A stretch of 64,000 bases of DNA from a bacterium (GTDB lineage Bacteria; Sysuimicrobiota; Sysuimicrobiia; Sysuimicrobiales; Segetimicrobiaceae): assembly GCA_035307765.1 (NCBI GenBank), contig DATGHU010000023.1:74530-138529 (forward strand), in the 5' to 3' direction. Below, in pieces: positions 45,751 to 53,879 of this stretch. Positions within the stretch are counted from its first letter, which is position 1; each line of letters begins with the position of its first letter. Made by a program: the position numbers and the translations under genes. The notes below the pieces were generated by a model. That model was not told the origin of the DNA. It worked only from the letters and a program-made list of their open reading frames with translations, and did not search any database.

Positions 45751-47245
45751 CGACCGGACGCGGGGTGCTGGTTCCGATCCGCAGGGTGAGGCGTTCCTCG
45801 GTCGACTCGACGACTTCGAGCGGAAACCCATCGATCATCCTGCCGTCGATGCTGCCGATGGCCAACCCCTCGGTGACGAGCTCGATGACCGCTTTTGATC
45901 CGGCGTACGAACGCAGTTTGACGCTGGCGACCCCTTTGATCTGGGAGAGCGCCGCCATAAACTTCGTCGCCTGCAGGAACGAATGGATCGGACTGACCAC
46001 GATTTCCCCGTGGTGTTGTGGCAGCGGATCGCGGACGCCCCCCGCGTCCGTCTCGGGCGCCGGCGTCTCCTCGGCGCCGGCGGAAGGCTGGTCGACCTGG
46101 TCGGGCAATTCGGAGAGCGCCTCCAGCGGTTCGATCTCCGGCTCGGGCCCGACGTCGCCCCGGAGCCCTCGCATCAGGCGGTTGAGCACGGGGAGGGTCT
46201 CGCGTTGCAGTTCCAACCGAAGGCGCGTCAGCGCCTGCAGCGATTCCATCTGCTTCTTGACCAGCGTCTCCAGGCCCCGCGAGACTCCTTCGCGATCGAC
46301 GATGAAGGTTTCGAGCTTGGCGGCGATGCCGGCCACGTACTGTTCGGCGCTCTTCTTCACCTCATCCACTTCATGATTGGTCTCTTCGACGAGGCGGTCG
46401 GACTCGACACGCAGCCGAGCCAGCTGTTCCGCCGCGGCGTGCTCGGCGGCCTGCAGCTGTTCCTGGGCCGAGGCACGCGCGCGGGCCAGGGCATCCTCGG
46501 CGGCGGCGCGGGCGGCCCGGGCGATCTCCTCCGCCTCCGCCTTCGCCGCGGCGGTCGTCCGCTCGGCGGCCTGCAATTGTTCCTGGGCCGAGGCGCGCGC
46601 GCGGGCCAGGGCGTCCTCGGCGGCGGCGCGGGCGGCCCGAGCGGTCTCCTCCGCCTCCGCCTTCGCCGCGGCGGTCGTCCGCTCGGCGGCCTGCAATTGT
46701 TCCTGGGCCGAGGCGCGGGCGCGGGCCAGGGCGTCCTCGGCGGCGGCGCGGGCGGCCTGAGCGATCTCCTCCGCCTCCGCCTTCGCCGCGGCGGTCACCC
46801 GCTCGGCGGCGTGTGCCTGCGCCTCCGCGGATTCACGCGCGTGCCGGAGCGTCTCCGCTGCGGCCGTGCGTGCCGACTGTGCGGTCTCTTCCGCGGCCGC
46901 CTTGGCTGCGGCCATGGTCTGCGCGGCGGCGGCCTTCGCCGCGACCGCCGTTTCCTCGGCCGCGGCTCTCGCGGACTGAATGATCTGCTCGGTCGCGCGC
47001 TCGGCGTCCGCGAGCGCGCGGGCGATCACCCCTTCCTGCTCTTGATACACGACGATCATCTGCTGCGCGTCGGCGGCCTGCTGTTGCAGCTGTTGCACTT
47101 TGGCGGTGGCTTCCTTGAGGGAGGTCTGGGCGGCCCCGGCCTGCCGCTGGAGTTCCTGGGCTTTGGCCGCCGCCTCACGGATCGACGTCTGAAGCACGTC
47201 GCGGCTGCGGGCGGCATTGCTCGGTCCGTTCTGCGGTGTTCCCAT
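45743..47245 (-). CDS. Ala/Glu-rich repeat coiled-coil protein with C-terminal alpha-beta domain
   Basis: 500 residues. Residues about 15-300 are a long coiled coil rich in Ala, Glu, Gln and Arg; about 150-270 consist of three 40-residue near-identical repeats (AAERTTAAAKAEAEE..., ending ARASAQEQLQ), the product of three 120-bp tandem DNA repeats. A shorter coiled coil and acidic linker (about 350-395) precede a conserved-looking 75-residue alpha-beta domain (PIHSFLQATKFMAALSQIKGV to LRIGTSTPR). It has no membrane segment. DivIVA-like scaffolding is a guess; it is divergent from the pilus sigma operon, so a polar or motor scaffold is plausible. Confidence 0.7.
   Translation of the reverse strand: MGTPQNGPSNAARSRDVLQTSIREAAAKAQELQRQAGAAQTSLKEATAKVQQLQQQAADAQQMIVVYQEQEGVIARALADAERATEQIIQSARAAAEETAVAAKAAAAQTMAAAKAAAEETAQSARTAAAETLRHARESAEAQAHAAERVTAAAKAEAEEIAQAARAAAEDALARARASAQEQLQAAERTTAAAKAEAEETARAARAAAEDALARARASAQEQLQAAERTTAAAKAEAEEIARAARAAAEDALARARASAQEQLQAAEHAAAEQLARLRVESDRLVEETNHEVDEVKKSAEQYVAGIAAKLETFIVDREGVSRGLETLVKKQMESLQALTRLRLELQRETLPVLNRLMRGLRGDVGPEPEIEPLEALSELPDQVDQPSAGAEETPAPETDAGGVRDPLPQHHGEIVVSPIHSFLQATKFMAALSQIKGVASVKLRSYAGSKAVIELVTEGLAIGSIDGRMIDGFPLEVVESTEERLTLRIGTSTPRPVVS
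46441..46800 (-). repeat. Three tandem 120-bp repeats inside the coiled-coil gene
   Basis: Three direct repeats of exactly 120 bp (46441-46560, 46561-46680, 46681-46800) differing at only a few positions. In frame they add 40 residues each, so length can change by slippage or recombination without a frameshift. A more diverged copy continues past 46801. Confidence 0.92.
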
Positions 47246-47461
47246 CCCCGCAACCTCCTCAACCCGGTCCGGCTTCGGGCATCTTCCTAAATAATTGCAC
47301 GCGCCAAAGTAAGGCCCAACCGGTGCGGCGCCTATAGTCTCCTATGCCCACAACATCCCCCGGATAGACGCAATTCCACGGCAGTCGGGGGAGAGGTTTG
47401 GGGAGATTTACGCGGGGTTGGAAACCTGCACGGATCATCCCTCCAGGCTTCGGGGAATTCC

Positions 47462-47490
47462 TTGACAACCAACACGCCGTGTGTTTAACT
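47462..47490 (+). promoter_or_regulatory. Promoter of the sigma factor/pilus operon
   Basis: TTGACA (47462-47467), 17-bp spacer, TTAACT (47485-47490). The riboswitch aptamer begins 48 bp later. It faces away from the coiled-coil gene. Confidence 0.78.
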
Positions 47491-47538
47491 CACAGTGCTG
47501 TCGCACTGATCGTAAAGAGTTTGACGAGCGGTTTATCG

Positions 47539-47629
47539 CTCCGTACAAGGGCAAACCCAGAGAGATCTGGGGGCGCAAAACCACGGGACAGGCCAGCGAA
47601 GAGCTGGCAAGTCAGCCGGGTTGCCGGAG
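47539..47629 (+). promoter_or_regulatory. c-di-GMP-I (GEMM) riboswitch, sigma factor/pilus operon
   Basis: Conserved aptamer parts: P1 ctccg (47539-47543) with cggag (47625-47629), ggcaaacc (47550-47557), a 6-bp hairpin with GAGA tetraloop (47556-47571), ggcgcaaaacc, a second arm gccagc/gctggc (47592-47608) and cagccggg-ttgccg (47613-47626). It is clearly a second copy of the same riboswitch class as at 36591, with a diverged sequence but the same architecture. No covariance search was run. Confidence 0.9.
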
Positions 47630-47639
47630 AGCAACTGGA

Positions 47640-47671
47640 GACCTCCCGTGGCACGTGTCTGGCGGGAGGTC
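47640..47671 (+). terminator. Hairpin after the second riboswitch
   Basis: 9-bp perfect stem gacctcccg (47640-47648) with cgggaggtc (47663-47671) and a 14-nt loop, followed by gttgtatttc. The T tract is weak, so it may act by transcription attenuation. The ribosome-binding site of the sigma gene is further down at 47728-47739. Confidence 0.5.
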
Positions 47672-47741
47672 GTTGTATTTCATCGCCCCCTCCCGCCCTT
47701 TTATCGGTGTGGATCTGGCATTCATCAGAGGGAGGGGGACG

Positions 47742-48599
47742 ATGGTCAGCACCAGAACGGCTCGCGTAGCCGCGGTCGTAAAGGACCCCCGCACGGATGC
47801 TCCCCACGATCCAGACCCCGATCAGCTACTGTTGCTCGAAAAGTTTCGACGGTACCGCCGCACCGAAGACACGGCCCTCCAACAGGAGCTGGTGTGCCAC
47901 TACCTCCCCCTGGCGAAACGGATCGCGCGGCGGTACGTGCGCGTCGGGGTCCCGCTCGATGATCTCACCCAGATCGGCACCATCGGGTTGATGAATGCCG
48001 TGAGCTCCTTTGACCCCGCGCGCGGGGTCAAGTTTGAGGCGTACGCGTATCATCACATCGCCGGCGAGATCCGCCATTATCTCCGGGACTCGGTGGAGCC
48101 GGTCCGCGCTCCGCGTTGGGTGCGTAAGCTGTACGGCGAGCTGACCCAAGCGGTCGCCGAGCTGCGGCAGTCGTTGGGCCGGACGCCGACGCTCGCGGAG
48201 ATCGCCGCGCGCATGAACCTGACGGAGACGGGCGTGCTCGAGATCCTGCGCGCGCACAACCGGTCGCGGGTGCACTCGATCAGCGAGCTCGTGGACCGCC
48301 AGGAGACGCAGCGCGATATGATCGCCCACCAGCGCTACATCTCGTTCCAGCTGCCGGTGGAAGATCGGATCATCCTCCTGAAGGCGGTGGAGCGCCTGGC
48401 CGATCTGCAGCGGAAAGTCGTCTACTACCTGTTCTACCAGGACCTCACGCAGAGCGAGGTGGCAAAACGGTTGGGGGTCTCTCAGCGGCACGTCTCGCGC
48501 GTTCTCGCCGCGGCGCTGAAGCGCTTGGCCACCCATCTCAAAACGAGTGAAGTCGACCACGCCATGGAACCGGCGCCCGAGGAGGTACGACAGCCGTGA
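47742..48599 (+). CDS. Alternative sigma-70 factor (SigB/SigF/FliA type)
   Basis: 285 residues from the ATG at 47742, with a gagggaggggg Shine-Dalgarno; an in-frame extension upstream crosses the riboswitch and is not real. Region 2 (about 47-115: LPLAKRIARRY, DLTQIGTIGLMNAVSSFDPARGVKFEAYA), region 3 (RTPTLAEIAARMNLTE) and region 4 (about 215-265: LTQSEVAKRLGVSQRHVSRVL). Group III sigma factors of this kind drive motility, stress or sporulation genes. It heads a pilus operon under a c-di-GMP riboswitch, so it likely controls pilus genes. Confidence 0.9.
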   Translation: MVSTRTARVAAVVKDPRTDAPHDPDPDQLLLLEKFRRYRRTEDTALQQELVCHYLPLAKRIARRYVRVGVPLDDLTQIGTIGLMNAVSSFDPARGVKFEAYAYHHIAGEIRHYLRDSVEPVRAPRWVRKLYGELTQAVAELRQSLGRTPTLAEIAARMNLTETGVLEILRAHNRSRVHSISELVDRQETQRDMIAHQRYISFQLPVEDRIILLKAVERLADLQRKVVYYLFYQDLTQSEVAKRLGVSQRHVSRVLAAALKRLATHLKTSEVDHAMEPAPEEVRQP

Positions 48600-48937
48600 A
48601 GACGTCCGACGATCTGCCGATCTATCCCATCCGCACCGTCGCCTCGCTCTCCGGAGTGGACGCGCGGCGCCTCCGGAGTTGGGAGGTGGAATACCAGCTC
48701 CTGCGCCCCGCCCGCACCAAAGGCGGGCACCGGCTGTACTCGACGCGAGATCTGCGGATGGTGCAGGCGATTCGGCGGCTGGTCGAGGAGGAGGGGATGA
48801 GCCTCCAGGGCGTGCGCGCCTGGCTCGCGGCGCAGCCCGACCAAGGCGAAGCCGAGGGCGCCTCCTCGGCCCGATCCCGAACCCCCGAGCCGGCCGGGGC
48901 GGGCGGGGCGACCCCCGCCGGGAGGCGCGGTGAATGA
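48596..48937 (+). CDS. MerR-family transcriptional regulator (HTH domain)
   Basis: 113 residues from a GTG overlapping the sigma stop. MerR winged helix: YPIRTVASLSGVDARRLRSWE, then RLYSTRDLRMVQAIRRLVEEEGMSLQGVRAWL (about 45-82). The remaining 30 residues are Ala/Gly/Pro-rich and disordered; no effector domain is seen. Such short MerR proteins resemble the HspR/GlnR type. Probably a partner regulator of the pilus operon. Overlaps the roadblock gene by 4 bp. Confidence 0.8.
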   Translation: MKTSDDLPIYPIRTVASLSGVDARRLRSWEVEYQLLRPARTKGGHRLYSTRDLRMVQAIRRLVEEEGMSLQGVRAWLAAQPDQGEAEGASSARSRTPEPAGAGGATPAGRRGE

Positions 48938-49308
48938 GAAAGGCCCGGGAGGTCCTCGGGGCGATGGTGGCGGGGACCGATGGGATCTTGGCGGCGGTGC
49001 TGATCGGCATGGATGGGGTGCCGATCGAGATGCTGAAATTGGAGACCGGATTCCCCGTGGAGAGCGCGGGTCAGGATGTCGTCACCGCGGCGAAGCTCTT
49101 CATGTACATGTGCCGCAAGGTCGAAGGGGGGACGTTTGACCACATGATGATGAGCTGTGAACGATTCACGGTGCTGGCCGCGATGCCCGGCCCGGACCAC
49201 TGCGTGGCACTCTTTTTGAGCAGCAAGGGAAACGTGGGGAAGGCCCGGGTGCAGTTCCGCAGGTACCTGCCGGAACTCACGGGCGCGGCACAACTGGCCG
49301 CGGGGTAG
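48934..49308 (+). CDS. Roadblock/LC7 domain protein 1
   Basis: 124 residues. A compact alpha-beta fold with VAGTDGILAAVLIGMDGVPIEML (strand-turn-strand), a central helix and FTVLAAMPGPDHCVALFL. This pattern is that of the MglB/roadblock family, which acts on MglA-type small GTPases that set pilus polarity. No GTPase is in the window. A second, different roadblock gene follows. Confidence 0.75.
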   Translation: MRKAREVLGAMVAGTDGILAAVLIGMDGVPIEMLKLETGFPVESAGQDVVTAAKLFMYMCRKVEGGTFDHMMMSCERFTVLAAMPGPDHCVALFLSSKGNVGKARVQFRRYLPELTGAAQLAAG

Positions 49309-49342
49309 GGGAATGGATGCGCGTGAGGAGGGTGGTGACACG

Positions 49343-49711
49343 GTGACAACCGCAACCGCAAATCTCAAGGAAGTGTTGGCGGACCTCACCAAGAAGCCCG
49401 GCGTCATCGCCGCGCTGGTCGTGAGCCGCGATGGGTTTGTGATCGAGGGCCTGACGTCGGAGGAGGAGCTGGACATGGATGCCCTCGGGGCGCTGACGAG
49501 CAGCGCGCTCATCGGCTGGGAATCGATCGGCGCGGACATGTCCACGGGCGGCCCGCAGATGCTGCTCGTGGAGTTTGAATCCGGGCCGATCTCGGTCTCT
49601 CCGGTGGCCGGCGACGCCGTGCTCGTCGTGATGGGCAACCGGCTCTGCAACCTGGGCCGGATGCGGATCGAGGCGACCCGGGTCCGCGAGGCCGTCGCTG
49701 CGTGCCTGTAG
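49343..49711 (+). CDS. Roadblock/LC7 domain protein 2 (MglB-like)
   Basis: 122 residues from a GTG at 49343 that has a gaggaggg upstream; an in-frame ATG at 49313 lacks one. Conserved VIAALVVSRDGFVIEGL (about 22-38), then a helix and ISVSPVAGDAVLVVMGN. Roadblock proteins dimerise and often act as GTPase-activating proteins. Its end overlaps the TPR-PilB start by 10 bp, so it likely works with that ATPase. Confidence 0.82.
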   Translation: MTTATANLKEVLADLTKKPGVIAALVVSRDGFVIEGLTSEEELDMDALGALTSSALIGWESIGADMSTGGPQMLLVEFESGPISVSPVAGDAVLVVMGNRLCNLGRMRIEATRVREAVAACL

Positions 49712-52107
49712 GCACCCCCCGCAGCACCCGGGCGAGTGAGGACTCCGCCCTCCCCAGCGGGACCGCTGGACAGCTGGCCGTCTATCGAGAGGCGCTGCGC
49801 CTGGCCGAGCGCGACGTCGCCCTCGACGTCGCGGTGTGGTTTCATGCCGGACAGTCGCACCGCGCCGCCGGAGAGGTCGACAGCGCGGTAGCGTGCTTCA
49901 AGAAGGTGATCGAGCTCGCCCCCGACGACGCGTTCGCCTACTGGGAACTGGTTGACCTCTACCTGAAGCAAGGCGCCCCGCCCGCGGCGGTGATGGTGCT
50001 CAGCACGCTGGGGGAGCGGTTGGCGGACTCCCAGCAGTGGGCGGGGGCGATCGCCGCCTGGACCCGTGCGAGCGAGCTGACCCCCGACGACGCCGACGTG
50101 TTGGCCGCCCTGCACGATGCCTACACCAAAGCGGGAAAGCCCCAGGAAGCCCGGAAGATCCAGTCGGTCCTCCAGACGCTCAAGCCGGCCGCCCCGCCCG
50201 CGAAGCCCGCGCCCCCGCCGGCTCCCGCCGCGCCGTCCGCGAAGGCTGCGGCCCCGCCGCCGCCCGCCGCCCCGGTTCCGCCCCCGCCGAGTTCCCCGGC
50301 CGCGGAGGCGCCGCGCACCGACGTCCCGGGTGGGGCGCCCGCGCGTCCCGCCTCGGGCGAGCCGCCGGTCGGCCCCCGCGCCGGACAGCCCGGCGCGGTA
50401 AAGTGGACCCGCGAGACGCGGCTCGGCGAGATCTGTCTGAGTCACGGGTGGCTGAGCGAGGAACAGGTGCGGCAGGCCGTCGACATTCAGCGCCAGAGCA
50501 ACGCGCGGATCGGTCGGATCCTCGTCGACATGGGGGCGATCACCGAACAGCAGCTCTCGCAGGCGCTCGCCGAGCAGTGGCGGCTCCGGTACACCGATCT
50601 GGCCGACGTTGTGGTGGACGCGGAAGTCGCGCGGTTGATCCCCTCCTACCTGGCCCGCCGCCACGGGGTGGTCGCCATCGGGCGCGAGGGCAACCGCCTG
50701 GTGGCGGCGATGTCCGATCCGTCGAACGTGGTGGCGATCGACGACATTCGCCTCCTGACCGGGTTGGAGGTCGAGGTGGTGGTCTCGAGCGCCGTCGACA
50801 TCGCGCGCACCCAAGGGTTGGTGTACGGCGGGGGCGGCGATATCGAGGAGGTGTTCCGCTCGGGGATCGAGACCGAGATCGACGACGACTCGCGGAGCGA
50901 GGAGGCGAGCCTCGAACAACTCCGCACCGCCGTCGACGAAGCGCCGATCATCCGGGCGGTCAACCAGATCTTGAACTCGGCGATCCAGGCCGGGGCCAGC
51001 GACATCCACATCGAGCCCCACCGCAACGACGTCAAGGTCCGGCTGCGGATCGACGGCGTGCTCCAGGACATCATGTCCCCCCCGAAGTCCGTGCAGGCGC
51101 CGCTGATCTCGCGGATCAAGATCCTCGCGGACATGGACATCGCGGAGCGCCGGCTCCCCCAGGACGGGCACATCCACCTGCGTGCGGAGGGCAAGGAGTA
51201 CGATCTCCGGGTGAGCTCGCTGCCGACGGTGCTGGGCGAGAAGATCGTCCTCCGTCTGCTCGACCAGTCCAGCACGAAGGTGCAGCTCAACGATATCGGG
51301 TTCGACGGCCCGCTGCTGGAGCTCTGGGAGGGCCTGATCACGAAGCCGTACGGGATGATCCTGGTCACGGGCCCAACCGGGAGCGGCAAGACGACGACGC
51401 TGTACACGTCGCTGGCGCGGATCAACACTCCCGAGCGGAACATCGTCAGCGTTGAGAACCCGGTGGAGTATCAGATCCCGCGCGTGAACCAGGTGCAGGT
51501 CAATCCCAAGGTGGGGCTGACGTTTGCGAGCGGGCTAAGGACCATCCTGCGCCAAGACCCGGACGTCGTGCTGATCGGGGAGATCCGGGATCGGGAGACG
51601 GCGGAGATCGCCGTCCAGGCCTCGATGACGGGGCACCTTGTGCTCAGCACGATCCACACCAACGACGCGCCCGGCGCCGTCGTCCGGCTGCGGGACATGG
51701 GGATCGAGCCCTTTCTCATCACCTCGTCGTTGATCGGCGTGCTGGCCCAGCGGCTGGTGCGGGTGCTCTGCCCGAAATGCAAGGAGGCCTACGTCCCCCC
51801 CGTGGACGCCCTGCACCGCCTGGGGCTGGACCCCGTGAAGGCGAAGGACGTCCACCTCTACCGGGGTCGGGGCTGCGACCACTGCCGGAAGACCGGCTAC
51901 AAGGGCCGGATTGGCGTGTTCGAGCTCATGGTGATGACCGACCCGCTCAGGACCTTGGCCGTGACCGGCGCGCCCACCGAGAAGCTGCGGGCTGGGGCGA
52001 TCGCGGAGGGGATGCGCACCCTCAAGGACGACGCGGTTCAAAAAGTGTTGGAGGGGATCACCTCCTTCGAAGAGATGCTGCGGGTGGTGTTCGTCAGCGG
52101 GGTGTAG
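49702..52107 (+). CDS. TPR-fused PilB-type pilus assembly ATPase
   Basis: 801 residues from a GTG. Two or three TPR-like repeats (about 25-155: WFHAGQSHRAAGEVDSAVACF..., WAGAIAAWTRASELTPDDADV), a Pro/Ala linker (about 158-230), a GspE-N domain (about 235-350), then the ATPase core with Walker A GPTGSGKTTT (near 556), DVVLIGEIRD, IHTND and zinc Cys (CPKC, CDHC). It would drive pilus extension; the fused TPR could bind the roadblock proteins or a scaffold. Followed by a 170-bp gap with a TTGACA but no clear -10. Confidence 0.9.
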   Translation: MPVGTPRSTRASEDSALPSGTAGQLAVYREALRLAERDVALDVAVWFHAGQSHRAAGEVDSAVACFKKVIELAPDDAFAYWELVDLYLKQGAPPAAVMVLSTLGERLADSQQWAGAIAAWTRASELTPDDADVLAALHDAYTKAGKPQEARKIQSVLQTLKPAAPPAKPAPPPAPAAPSAKAAAPPPPAAPVPPPPSSPAAEAPRTDVPGGAPARPASGEPPVGPRAGQPGAVKWTRETRLGEICLSHGWLSEEQVRQAVDIQRQSNARIGRILVDMGAITEQQLSQALAEQWRLRYTDLADVVVDAEVARLIPSYLARRHGVVAIGREGNRLVAAMSDPSNVVAIDDIRLLTGLEVEVVVSSAVDIARTQGLVYGGGGDIEEVFRSGIETEIDDDSRSEEASLEQLRTAVDEAPIIRAVNQILNSAIQAGASDIHIEPHRNDVKVRLRIDGVLQDIMSPPKSVQAPLISRIKILADMDIAERRLPQDGHIHLRAEGKEYDLRVSSLPTVLGEKIVLRLLDQSSTKVQLNDIGFDGPLLELWEGLITKPYGMILVTGPTGSGKTTTLYTSLARINTPERNIVSVENPVEYQIPRVNQVQVNPKVGLTFASGLRTILRQDPDVVLIGEIRDRETAEIAVQASMTGHLVLSTIHTNDAPGAVVRLRDMGIEPFLITSSLIGVLAQRLVRVLCPKCKEAYVPPVDALHRLGLDPVKAKDVHLYRGRGCDHCRKTGYKGRIGVFELMVMTDPLRTLAVTGAPTEKLRAGAIAEGMRTLKDDAVQKVLEGITSFEEMLRVVFVSGV

Positions 52108-52278
52108 GCGATCAGCGGACCCCCGCGGGGAAAGGTGTCGGATCCACGTCCGATTCCCTGGCGATTCGGGGAATACTTGACATAGACTGACCGGCACTCA
52201 GGGTCGCACGTGTTCACCTCGACGATCGGTGGGTGACCGCGGGGTTCTGCAGACGGGCGTTCGCAACGGAGGCGGTCG

Positions 52279-53826
52279 ATGGATTACGAAGATATGGAAG
52301 CGACGATCCTGAAGGGGTTTGTTCGGGATCGACAACTGATCACCATCGCGCTCAACGAGGGGTTCACCCCGGAGCTGCTGCCCTCGCCCGTCGCCCGGCG
52401 CCTGTGCAACGCCCTGATCGATCTCTACCTGTCCCGCGGCGGCGAAGCGATCACCGAGGTGACGGTGCGGAGCCACCTGGAGAACCGGGGGGTCCTGAAC
52501 GCCGAGATGGAGCACTACCTCCGGGCGGTGACGTCGATGCGCCCCCCGGACGCCGGCCGGCTGATGTCGTTCGTCGAATCCCTCCGCAACCGCGACAGCC
52601 GGGAGCGACTGCAGACGCTGCACGATCAACTCGGGAGTTTTCTCGGCGGGAGCGAGGACGTCCACGGCGACCTCGTGCAGTTCACCACCGAGATGATGCA
52701 GAAGCTGATCGACCTGCAGAAGCAGCGGGTCCGCCGCCGCCTGGGGCCGGTGACGAACGTCCTGACGTCCCTGATCGAGGATTCCGCGCGGTTGGCCGGC
52801 CACGAGGGATTGCTCGGGTTCTCCATCAGCCCGTTCGACCGTCTCAACGCTCTGCTCTCGGGCATGCGGCGCGGGTTCTACTACGGGTTGGCCGGCGCGC
52901 CGCGGCGCGGGAAGAGCAACTTCGCGCTCGAGCTGGCGACGTACGTCGCCGGGAACCACCACGTCCCGGTGCTGTACTACTCGTGGGAGCAGACGTCGCG
53001 GGTCCTGGGCGCGCGGCTGCTGGCCAAGGAGGCCGGGATCGATCCCGCCACCATCCTGGCGGGGGGGAAGCCCGGCGGCGAGCCGATCGCCCCCCAGCTG
53101 ATGGCGGCGCAGGAGCGGATGGCGCGGTTCGCCCCGTACGTGTTTCTTGTCGAGGGCGGCCGCCAGGACACCCTCAGCCGCATCCGGACCCACGTCTACA
53201 ACGTGATGCAGGAGTTCCAGACCAGCGATGTCGTCATCTTCCTGGACTACCTGCAGAAGATTCCGCTCGAGGAGTACATCGAGGACTGGAAGGCGCGCAA
53301 CGATCTCGTCTCCACGGCCCTGGCGGAGATGAGCCTGGAGCTCAACTGCCCGATCTTCGCCATCTCCCCCCTGGACAAGGAGGGGTGCCGGCTCGACGAG
53401 CGCCCGGCGGAGGATGACGCGGAGTATTCCGAGTACGAGCGTCCCACCATGCACCACAGCATGGGCAGCGGCGATCTCGAGTACGACCTCGACGTGGCGA
53501 TGGTGCTGGCCAAGGATTGGAAGGCCACCAAGGAGCTCCACGAGTACCTGGAGTCGCACGCGAAATCGGAGAACCTCGATCCGGAGACGCTGCCGCAGAT
53601 CGACATCGTGAACCTCTTCGTGGACAAGAACCGCGACGCGCCGGCCAGCGCGTCGTACATCGTGCAGTACGCGTTCTTCGTCACCCTGAACAAGTTCGTC
53701 GAACTGGACTACAAGCTGGAGAAGGAGTTCCGGGCCGACTATCGCGGGTTTGCCAAGCTCCAGCAGTTCCATGAGTACCTCGTGGAGACCGGGCTCTTGA
53801 AGAAGGGCGAGCCCGCGCGCGCATGA
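52279..53826 (+). CDS. DnaB-like RecA-fold ATPase embedded in the pilus operon
   Basis: 515 residues. N-terminal about 170 residues resemble the DnaB N-domain (LITIALNEGFTPELLP...). Helicase core: Walker A GAPRRGKSN (about 208-216), catalytic-Glu strand YYSWEQTSRVLGARLLA, H3 FLDYLQKIP, NCPIFAISPLDKEG, H4 GSGDLEYDLDVAMVL, and Arg-finger NRDAPAS. All DnaB motifs are present, but a charged insert (about 375-395) and a 60-residue C-terminal extension are unusual. It is a divergent paralogue, not the expected replicative helicase location. A role in DNA uptake or pilus control is only an inference. Confidence 0.82.
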   Translation: MDYEDMEATILKGFVRDRQLITIALNEGFTPELLPSPVARRLCNALIDLYLSRGGEAITEVTVRSHLENRGVLNAEMEHYLRAVTSMRPPDAGRLMSFVESLRNRDSRERLQTLHDQLGSFLGGSEDVHGDLVQFTTEMMQKLIDLQKQRVRRRLGPVTNVLTSLIEDSARLAGHEGLLGFSISPFDRLNALLSGMRRGFYYGLAGAPRRGKSNFALELATYVAGNHHVPVLYYSWEQTSRVLGARLLAKEAGIDPATILAGGKPGGEPIAPQLMAAQERMARFAPYVFLVEGGRQDTLSRIRTHVYNVMQEFQTSDVVIFLDYLQKIPLEEYIEDWKARNDLVSTALAEMSLELNCPIFAISPLDKEGCRLDERPAEDDAEYSEYERPTMHHSMGSGDLEYDLDVAMVLAKDWKATKELHEYLESHAKSENLDPETLPQIDIVNLFVDKNRDAPASASYIVQYAFFVTLNKFVELDYKLEKEFRADYRGFAKLQQFHEYLVETGLLKKGEPARA

Positions 53827-53879
53827 GGATCAGCCCGCGGGACGCAAGTTCCGCGCAGCGGTAGGGCGGAGGGAGCAGA

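Noticed and set aside
46441-46800. Tandem repeats as a possible CRISPR array
   Set aside because: Contiguous 120-bp coding repeats without spacers; they encode 40-residue units in frame.
45983-47290. 435-residue Gly/Leu/Arg-rich plus-strand frame
   Set aside because: Antisense of the Ala/Glu coiled-coil repeats; the minus strand has a ribosome-binding site and a sensible fold.
47481-47741. In-frame N-terminal extension of the sigma factor
   Set aside because: It would translate the riboswitch; a strong Shine-Dalgarno marks the ATG at 47742.
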